This document shows, one piece after another, positions 42,001 through 47,216 of a stretch of DNA of 47,216 nucleotides. Source of the stretch: an uncultured Collinsella sp. (GTDB taxonomy: Bacteria > Actinomycetota > Coriobacteriia > Coriobacteriales > Coriobacteriaceae). The notes beneath the pieces are model-generated. The model had not been told where the DNA came from and did not search any database. It saw nothing but the letters and a program-made list of their open reading frames with translations. Numbering within the stretch: position 1 is the stretch's first letter; the number at the start of each line of letters is the position of its first letter. Where the stretch lies: NCBI GenBank assembly GCA_934654605.1, contig CAKUGH010000009.1, forward strand, positions 1 through 47,216. The letters run 5' to 3'. Position numbers and translations under genes: made by a program.

Positions 42001-43668
42001 GGCCTCGCCGTGCTCCTCTTCCCAGCTGCGATCGACGTATTTCTCGACCACGGCGTCGTCGTCAAAGTGCAGCGGCTTGTCCAGGTTGCGGGGCTTAAAG
42101 CCCTCCATGAACTTGTCGCGGCCAAAGCTCTCGGGAATCGCCACGGGGTAGCGGCCGGTAAAGCACGCATCGCAGTAACCGCCCTTGGGCATGACCTTCA
42201 GCAGGCCCTCGACCGAAAGGAAGGCCAGCGAATCGGCGCCGATGTACTCGCAAATCTCGTCAACCGTCTTGTTGGCGCTGATGAGCTGCGACTGCACGTC
42301 GGTATCGATGCCGTAGAAGCACGGCCAGATGACCTCGGGCGAGTTGATGCGGATGTGAATCTCCTTGGCGCCGGCGTTGCGCAGCATCTTGACGAGCTGC
42401 ACCATGGTGGTGCCGCGGACGATGGAGTCGTCGATGACGACCAGGCGCTTGCCCTCGATGTTGTCGCGCAGCGGATTGAGCTTCATGCGCACGCCCATGG
42501 CGCGCAGCTCCTGCGTGGGTTCGATAAACGTACGGCCCACGTAGCGGTTCTTGATGAGGCCCTCGCCAAAGGGAATGCCGCTCTCGTGCGAATAGCCCTC
42601 TGCGGGCGGCAGGCCGGAGTCGGGCACGCCGATAACCAAGTCGGCCTCGACGGGCTCCTCGTGTGCCAGCTGGCGACCCATGTCGTAGCGGCAGGCGTAG
42701 ACGCTCTTGCCGTTCATGATGGAGTCGGGGCGGGCAAAGTAAACCTGCTCAAAGATGCAGTTGGCGGGCTCTTCGGCGGCAGGCACGCCCTGCTCGGACA
42801 CAAGACCCTCGGCGCTGATGCGCAAGATCTCGCCGGGGCGGACGTCGCGGACGTACTCGGCGCCCACGATGTCGAGCGCACAAGTCTCGGAGGCAACGAC
42901 CCAACCGCCGGCGCGGGTGACATGGGTGGCGGCGTCGACCGTCGCTGCGTCGTCCTGCGACGGCAGCTGCGAAACGGATGCGGCATCGGCCTGGTCCAGA
43001 CCCTCGTCCACGAGCTTGCCCAGCACGAGCGGGCGAATGCCATGCGGGTCGCGGAAGGCGTAGAGCGCCTGCTCGTTGATGAGCGTCATAGCGTAGCCGC
43101 CGCGCACGAGCTCCATGGTCTTGCGAATGCCCTCGCGCAGATGGCCCGTACGCTGGGTAAAGTAGCCGATGAGCTTGGTCGCGACCTCGGAATCCGAGTT
43201 GGAGAGGAACGGCACGCCCAGCTCGATCAGCTGGCGGCGCAGCTCGTCGGTGTTGACGAGGGTGCCGTTGTGCGCAAGCGCGATGATGACGCTATTGATG
43301 GTCGAGAGGTGCGGCTGCGAGGCTTCCCAGCTCTTGGCGCCGGCGGTGCCGTAGCGCACATGGCCCACGGCCAGCTGGCCGGAGAGCGTCGACAGGTCGG
43401 CGTTTGAGAACACGCGGTCGAGCAGGCCCAGATCTTTACGGACCATAACCGTTCCGCCGTCGCCCACGGCGATTCCCGCCGATTCCTGGCCGCGGTGCTG
43501 CAGCGCACGCAGGCCAAAGTACGTCAGTCGAGCCACGTCGCGATCGGGCGCCCAGACACCAAAAACGCCGCATTCCTCATGCAGCTGGTCGGAGTCCGGA
43601 TCATACGTCGACATGGTGTTCACCTGTCCCGCGGCACGCTCGGCCGCGCGGATGGTTTCTTGAGACAT
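41998..43668 (-). CDS. purF: Amidophosphoribosyltransferase (Fe-S type)
   Basis: A 556-residue enzyme that commits PRPP to purine synthesis by transferring glutamine amide nitrogen. A 32-residue propeptide precedes the catalytic Cys33 (EECGVFGVW). The Ntn glutaminase domain (about 33-270) has GLRALQHRGQESAGIA and GHVRYGTAG. The phosphoribosyltransferase domain carries the PRPP loop VVIDDSIVRGTTM. Cysteines in NCIFEQVYFARPDS, WPCFYGID and GGYCDACFTG match the [4Fe-4S] ligands of the Bacillus-type enzyme. An insert of about 30 residues (about 222-252) interrupts the glutaminase domain before WVVASETCA. GAGGGGATGCC precedes the ATG at 43668. Its stop lies in a palindromic repeat, and purM follows about 155 bases later. 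Confidence 0.96.
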   Translation of the reverse strand: MSQETIRAAERAAGQVNTMSTYDPDSDQLHEECGVFGVWAPDRDVARLTYFGLRALQHRGQESAGIAVGDGGTVMVRKDLGLLDRVFSNADLSTLSGQLAVGHVRYGTAGAKSWEASQPHLSTINSVIIALAHNGTLVNTDELRRQLIELGVPFLSNSDSEVATKLIGYFTQRTGHLREGIRKTMELVRGGYAMTLINEQALYAFRDPHGIRPLVLGKLVDEGLDQADAASVSQLPSQDDAATVDAATHVTRAGGWVVASETCALDIVGAEYVRDVRPGEILRISAEGLVSEQGVPAAEEPANCIFEQVYFARPDSIMNGKSVYACRYDMGRQLAHEEPVEADLVIGVPDSGLPPAEGYSHESGIPFGEGLIKNRYVGRTFIEPTQELRAMGVRMKLNPLRDNIEGKRLVVIDDSIVRGTTMVQLVKMLRNAGAKEIHIRINSPEVIWPCFYGIDTDVQSQLISANKTVDEICEYIGADSLAFLSVEGLLKVMPKGGYCDACFTGRYPVAIPESFGRDKFMEGFKPRNLDKPLHFDDDAVVEKYVDRSWEEEHGEA

Positions 43669-43954
43669 GGCATCCCCTCAGAGCCTCGTATTTTGGCGTT
43701 ACCCGCCTTATTATACGCACGGCGCGACGCACTCCCCGGCGCATGAGCAGCGCTTTTTAAAAGCCCACCGAGCTAATAATCCGTTTTGCTTCCTAACATT
43801 TTATTGGTCTGTCCAGCACAAGCTCCCAGCCCCCCCCAGATGGCCGCCGCGTCCACCGTTGAGGATTACAAAGCTGCAATTGGGACGTTCGTCCTGTCTT
43901 TTGGCAGGTCGGCGGCGTATCCTTAAACCTGCAACAAAGCGAGAAAGGTTATGT

Positions 43955-45184
43955 ATGGATCGAAACGAACTCGACCCCAGCGTCCCCAGCGCCACAGAGG
44001 TCAAGAAGATCCCGCTCATCATTAAGGTGTACGCCGTCCTGTGCATCCTGTCCGGCGTGGGCACGCTCCCGTCGGTCGGCGCCTTCATGTGGCAGGTCAT
44101 CACCGCACTCATTAACGGCAACGCCGCCGAAAAGCTCGGCGACAATATGCTGCTCGCGGTCGGACTCATCGTCGCCGGTATCATGCTCTCTGCGGCAAGT
44201 GCCGTCATCCTGATCATCTTTGGCCTGGACCTTATCAAAAACCAGCGCCGCAACGCCGCCCGCCTGTCCTACATCCTTATTGCATTCACCGTCGTCGAAC
44301 TTTTGGTCGACGTGATGCTCCAGGGTATCGGGCCCTTCCTACTGCGCCCCGCGATCCAGCTCGGCATCCTCATTGCGCTTTCGGCCACCGTCGACCCCAC
44401 GCTGCGCCAGGAGCGCGAGCTGCAGCGCCGCCTGCAGGAGATGCTCGACCGTGACGCCGCCGCCGAGGGCATGCTCGGTCGCGACGAGACCGGCGAGGGC
44501 TACATCAAGCTCAACTACTTCAACCTGTTCTGGGTATTCTTCGTCTGCTGCATACTCGGTCTGATCGCCGAGGACATCTGGCACATGACGGTCGACGACC
44601 CGGGCGTCTACCAGGACCGCGCCGGTATGCTGTTTGGCCCCTTCAGCCCCATCTACGGCTTTGGCGCCGTGCTCATGACCATGGTGCTCAACCGCTTCTA
44701 CAAAAAGAACCCCATCATTATTTTCCTGGTAAGCGCTGTGCTCGGCGCAAGCTTTGAGGTGTTCGTGGGCTGGTTTATGCAGACCTCGTTTGGCGTGGTC
44801 TCGTGGAGCTACTCGCACATGAAGTTGTTCGGCATGCCCGACCCGCTCGCCGTCCTTACGGGCGGACGCACCTGCACGGGCTTTGCCTGCCTGTGGGGCC
44901 TGGGTGGCCTTATCTGGATCAAGCTGCTGCTGCCGAGGCTGCTCAAGCTCATCAACATGATTCCGTGGAAGAGCCGCTACTCGGCAACCGTCATCTTCAC
45001 CATCATTATGCTGGTCGACGGTGTCATGACGCTGCAGTCGCTCGATTATTGGTACCAGCGCGTTAACGGCACGGAGCCCGATATTCCCGTCGCCCAGTTC
45101 TACGGCAAGTACTTCGATAACGAGTACATGGAAAACCGCTTCCAGAGCATGACCATGAGCCCCAAGGATGCGACGCGCGTGTAG
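43955..45184 (+). CDS. CmpB-like (ABC_trans_CmpB) multi-pass membrane protein
   Basis: A 409-residue integral membrane protein. The N-terminal third has three to four hydrophobic segments, followed by a cytoplasmic charged stretch (TLRQERELQRRLQEMLDRDAAAEG, split by its helix) and then about six more hydrophobic segments. GMLFGPFSPIYGFGAVLM is the signature of the CmpB-like family often annotated as a putative ABC transporter permease; the transport role is not established. An unrelated N-terminal membrane part of about 170 residues is fused in front. GAAAGG with a six-base gap supports the ATG at 43955; the frame is open for 96 codons upstream without similarity. The 286 bases separating it from purF show no gene. 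It is followed by a bidirectional terminator. Confidence 0.8.
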   Translation: MDRNELDPSVPSATEVKKIPLIIKVYAVLCILSGVGTLPSVGAFMWQVITALINGNAAEKLGDNMLLAVGLIVAGIMLSAASAVILIIFGLDLIKNQRRNAARLSYILIAFTVVELLVDVMLQGIGPFLLRPAIQLGILIALSATVDPTLRQERELQRRLQEMLDRDAAAEGMLGRDETGEGYIKLNYFNLFWVFFVCCILGLIAEDIWHMTVDDPGVYQDRAGMLFGPFSPIYGFGAVLMTMVLNRFYKKNPIIIFLVSAVLGASFEVFVGWFMQTSFGVVSWSYSHMKLFGMPDPLAVLTGGRTCTGFACLWGLGGLIWIKLLLPRLLKLINMIPWKSRYSATVIFTIIMLVDGVMTLQSLDYWYQRVNGTEPDIPVAQFYGKYFDNEYMENRFQSMTMSPKDATRV

Positions 45185-45205
45185 CGCCCAGCGCGTCCAA
45201 AACGC

Positions 45206-45246
45206 AAAATGCCCGCCGGTATCACACGTACCGGCGGGCATTTTTT
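45206..45246. terminator. Bidirectional terminator between convergent genes
   Basis: AAAATGCCCGCCGGT pairs with ACCGGCGGGCATTTT around a nine-base loop, with A and T runs on either side. It can end both the CmpB-like gene (plus) and the MoaE-like gene (minus). Confidence 0.9.
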
Positions 45247-45274
45247 GTAAACGAGCCTTCTATCGACGCGAAGC

Positions 45275-45691
45275 CTATGCCTCGCGCTCGACCTCGCTCA
45301 CGCATTCATTTTTAATGGTACCGACAAGCGCCTGCAGTGCATCGACCACGTGCGGGCGAATGTCTCCGCCGATGAGCACGAGCATGATGTCGTCGCCCAC
45401 GGCAAGCTCGCCGCTCGCCAGCCACACGCGCACGTAGCCGATACCTGGCATCGCGCGCGTTGCCGCGATAGCAGCGTGTACCTTTTTGGCATCGAAGCCA
45501 AACACCATGCCGCCCACCTTATGTCCGGGCGCCACGCCATCGGTCTCGACCCCACGCACCTCGGACTTTGGCGTCGCGCGTACCACGCCGTTGTGTGTCA
45601 GGTACATACCGCAGCCAGCTGCCGAAGCATCGGCCTTGGCCTCGCGCAGCCAAGCATCGACAGAAGGCATCGATTTGCCACTCTCAAGCAT
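45275..45691 (-). CDS. MoaE-like molybdopterin-synthase-related protein
   Basis: A 138-residue cytoplasmic protein resembling the divergent MoaE group of gut anaerobes. THNGVVRATPKSEVRG (about 32-47) matches the family's FxGxVR region, and VRVWLASGELAVGDDIMLVLIGGDIRPHVVDALQALV (about 87-123, split here by strand boundaries) matches the HRxGxLxxGE-V...hR segment. The canonical HR and C-terminal KxxxPIWKKE are absent, so true molybdopterin synthase activity is uncertain. No other moa or mob genes are nearby. GGGAG before ATG 45691 supports the start. The sortase gene lies about 40 bases upstream on the same strand. Confidence 0.7.
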   Translation of the reverse strand: MLESGKSMPSVDAWLREAKADASAAGCGMYLTHNGVVRATPKSEVRGVETDGVAPGHKVGGMVFGFDAKKVHAAIAATRAMPGIGYVRVWLASGELAVGDDIMLVLIGGDIRPHVVDALQALVGTIKNECVSEVEREA

Positions 45692-45731
45692 CGTTTCTCC
45701 CTTTGATTTTCCACTTCCTGTCCCAGATAAT

Positions 45732-46730
45732 TTATTCCTCGACCGGCGTGAGCACCATGACGGCTCGCGTGTTGCTCAGCGATAGCGAACGGCAGGTCAC
45801 GAGCGTTACGACCTTGGTTGCCGAAGCAGCACGATCGGTCGCGTCGCTCGCCACGGCAGAGGCACCGTCGAGCATCTCGGACAGATAATTCGTCAACCCG
45901 TCATCGCCCTCAAAGTTGGGCGTGCGCGCCTTGGCATACGTATCCTCAACCACCTTGGTCGCCAGCGGGCGCAACTTATACGTCGCATCGCGCGTGATGT
46001 AGTACACGTATTCCATGCTGTCGAACGTCGCCTGATCGGTCGTGTTCGAAATCACGTTGAACATCGAACCGTCGTTCATGTGATGACCGTAAATCGTGGT
46101 CTGCTGATCCACCATGCCCGGCGCAGTGTCGTCGCTATCCAAGAAGATGGCTCCCGACGCATTGGCCGTGCCGTCGAACAGCGTGTTGAGGTACTTGGAA
46201 TTGTTGTTGGTCTGCACCACGGGATAGTTGATATTGGTGCCAGGCGCATAGATCCAGCCCACAACCTCGGGATTTGTCTGGGCAAGCGCGTTGAAGTCAA
46301 TGATCGGCACGCCGCTGGCATCCTTGTCGCTCACATATTGCTTTTCGATTTTTTGATACGACTCGCTCGCCTGCTTATAGCCAATCTGGGCGTTGATAAA
46401 GATGGCGGCGGCGGCAACAATTAGGCCGATGCCGATAATGATGAGCAAGATGGGGATAACGGAGCGGCGTTTCTTGCGCGGCGGCTCGGCGTAATCCGAC
46501 GGCGCGGCGTGCGACGAAGACCGAGGCGGCTTCTTAGCCGTGCTGTATGACGAAGGACGATACGCAGCCGGCGTATCCTGGCGGCGATGCGACGCCGGCG
46601 TCACGGGACGCGGCGCGCGCGACTGCTGCGGAGAGGATGTCCGACCCTGCCGCGGCGCGCGGGCTGCTCCCGACTTGGCTGGATCGGAAATCCGAGAAGC
46701 CGAAAAACGCTTTCCCTGATAGTCGGACAT
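45732..46730 (-). CDS. srtB: Class B-type sortase
   Basis: A 332-residue membrane-anchored transpeptidase that links surface proteins to the cell wall. A cytoplasmic Pro/Ser/Arg-rich tail of about 90 residues precedes a single transmembrane helix (about 91-112, VIPILLIIIGIGLIVAAAAI). The extracytoplasmic domain has SrtB hallmarks: FNALAQTNPEVVGWIYAPGT, INYPVVQTNNNSKYLN and IFLDSDDTAPG. The catalytic residues are His216 (YGHHM), Cys313 (TLVTC) and Arg322 (NTRAVMV). AAGGAGAGCC precedes the ATG at 46730. Four proteins in this window end in L-A/V-x-T-G-D, but whether this enzyme or a class E sortase elsewhere handles them cannot be decided here. Confidence 0.9.
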   Translation of the reverse strand: MSDYQGKRFSASRISDPAKSGAARAPRQGRTSSPQQSRAPRPVTPASHRRQDTPAAYRPSSYSTAKKPPRSSSHAAPSDYAEPPRKKRRSVIPILLIIIGIGLIVAAAAIFINAQIGYKQASESYQKIEKQYVSDKDASGVPIIDFNALAQTNPEVVGWIYAPGTNINYPVVQTNNNSKYLNTLFDGTANASGAIFLDSDDTAPGMVDQQTTIYGHHMNDGSMFNVISNTTDQATFDSMEYVYYITRDATYKLRPLATKVVEDTYAKARTPNFEGDDGLTNYLSEMLDGASAVASDATDRAASATKVVTLVTCRSLSLSNTRAVMVLTPVEE

Positions 46731-46766
46731 GGCTCTCCTTATGCTGCAAATGAACTGGCAGAGCGC

Positions 46767-47216
46767 TTAGGCGTCAGCCATCTCCTGCTTCATCTTTTCG
46801 ATAACCTTGCGGTACTCGGGGTCGCATGCGCCCAGAATCTGCGTGGCGTAGATGGCGGCGTTCTTGGCGCCGTTAATGGCAACGCAGGCAACGGGCACGC
46901 CGGAAGGCATCTGCACCATCGACAGCAGCGAATCCATGCCGCCCAGGTCGCTCGTCTTCATAGGCACGCCGATAACCGGCAACGGCGTAAAGGCGGCAAC
47001 GACACCGCCCAGATGAGCGGCCTTGCCGGCGGCGGCGATGATCACCTTGATGCCGCGATCGGCAGCAGTCGAGGCCCACTCGTGGACCTTCGCCGGCGTG
47101 CGGTGTGCGCTCGCAATGACGAGCTCATAGGGCACGCCCAGCGCCTCGAGCTCGGCGGTGCAACCTTCCATAACGCCCAGATCGGACTTGGAGCCCATGA
47201 TGATCCCGACAACCGG
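46767..47216 (-). CDS. purE: N5-carboxyaminoimidazole ribonucleotide mutase PurE (start beyond window)
   Basis: At least 149 residues of PurE, which moves the carboxyl group from N5 to C4 of CAIR in purine synthesis. The reading frame continues to the right edge (PVVGIIMGSKSDL), so the true start lies outside. Motifs: GIIMGSKSDL (ribonucleotide phosphate site), ASAHRTPAKVHEW (active-site SAHR), AAAGKAAHLGGVVAAFTPLP and MKTSDLGGMDSLLSMVQMP, then GVPVACVAINGAKNAAI. It reads toward the sortase gene with a gap of about 35 bases. It is separated from purF by four unrelated genes. Confidence 0.95.
   Translation of the reverse strand, partial: PVVGIIMGSKSDLGVMEGCTAELEALGVPYELVIASAHRTPAKVHEWASTAADRGIKVIIAAAGKAAHLGGVVAAFTPLPVIGVPMKTSDLGGMDSLLSMVQMPSGVPVACVAINGAKNAAIYATQILGACDPEYRKVIEKMKQEMADA

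Noticed and set aside
43801..43954. C8 run near 43830 as a second phase-variation tract
   Set aside because: It is shorter, lies about 115 bases from the CmpB-like start and has no recognisable -10 box at a fitting distance.

Overview
The window is high-GC, densely packed bacterial DNA. Gene content and style point to a gut coriobacterium, most likely Collinsella or a close relative. The indicators are a membrane LuxR regulator with a 12-TM sensor, an NfnAB-type flavoprotein pair, a fused ECF ATPase, wall-anchored proteins ending in L-A/V-x-T-G-D, and many short GGGACA-cored palindromes between genes. This identification is inferred from protein families; no 16S gene is present.

Layout. 0.3-4.5 kb: a degenerate BirA-like protein, a FolP-FolK fusion and a sirtuin (all minus), then exonuclease III (plus). 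4.5-5.0 kb: two related palindromic elements. 5.0-8.3 kb: an ECF vitamin transporter operon (T, fused A1A2, S). 8.5-16.3 kb (plus): glmU, prs, an unknown nuclease-fold gene bracketed by two equal-length inverted-repeat elements, pth and nfnAB. 16.3-29.4 kb: an accessory surface-protein island with three wall-anchored proteins (about 2199, 659 and 530 aa), a membrane LuxR regulator, and arrays of regularly spaced palindromes. 29.4-33.2 kb: a cytidylate-kinase-like protein and a polar amino acid ABC transporter operon. 33.4-35.9 kb: a YqeY-like protein, a PrsA-type foldase and a lone PTS EIIA. 36.1-39.6 kb: a fourth wall-anchored protein, AT-richer, with a ten-base G run at its promoter. 40.0-47.2 kb: purN-purM and purF, a CmpB-like membrane protein, a MoaE-like protein, a class B-type sortase and the start-truncated purE.

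How the genes work together. glmU and prs feed cell-wall and nucleotide synthesis, and prs supplies PRPP to PurF. purF, purM, purN and purE cover four steps of de novo purine synthesis. FolP-FolK supports the folate needed by PurN. Four large surface proteins with a common 35-residue sorting signal, a sortase and an extracytoplasmic foldase form a coherent secretion and anchoring set. Three of the surface genes share an upstream palindrome at the same distance from their start codons, so they are probably co-regulated.

The most notable unexplained signals are: (i) three arrays, seven units in all, of a 15-bp sequence in alternating orientation with a near-constant 25-bp gap; (ii) two 202-bp inverted-repeat elements flanking a single nuclease-fold gene; (iii) a poly-G tract at the -35 position of a surface-protein promoter; (iv) a 189-bp inverted-repeat insert that stays in frame as the linker of the ECF ATPase; and (v) a palindrome family that begins exactly at the stop codons of two unrelated genes.
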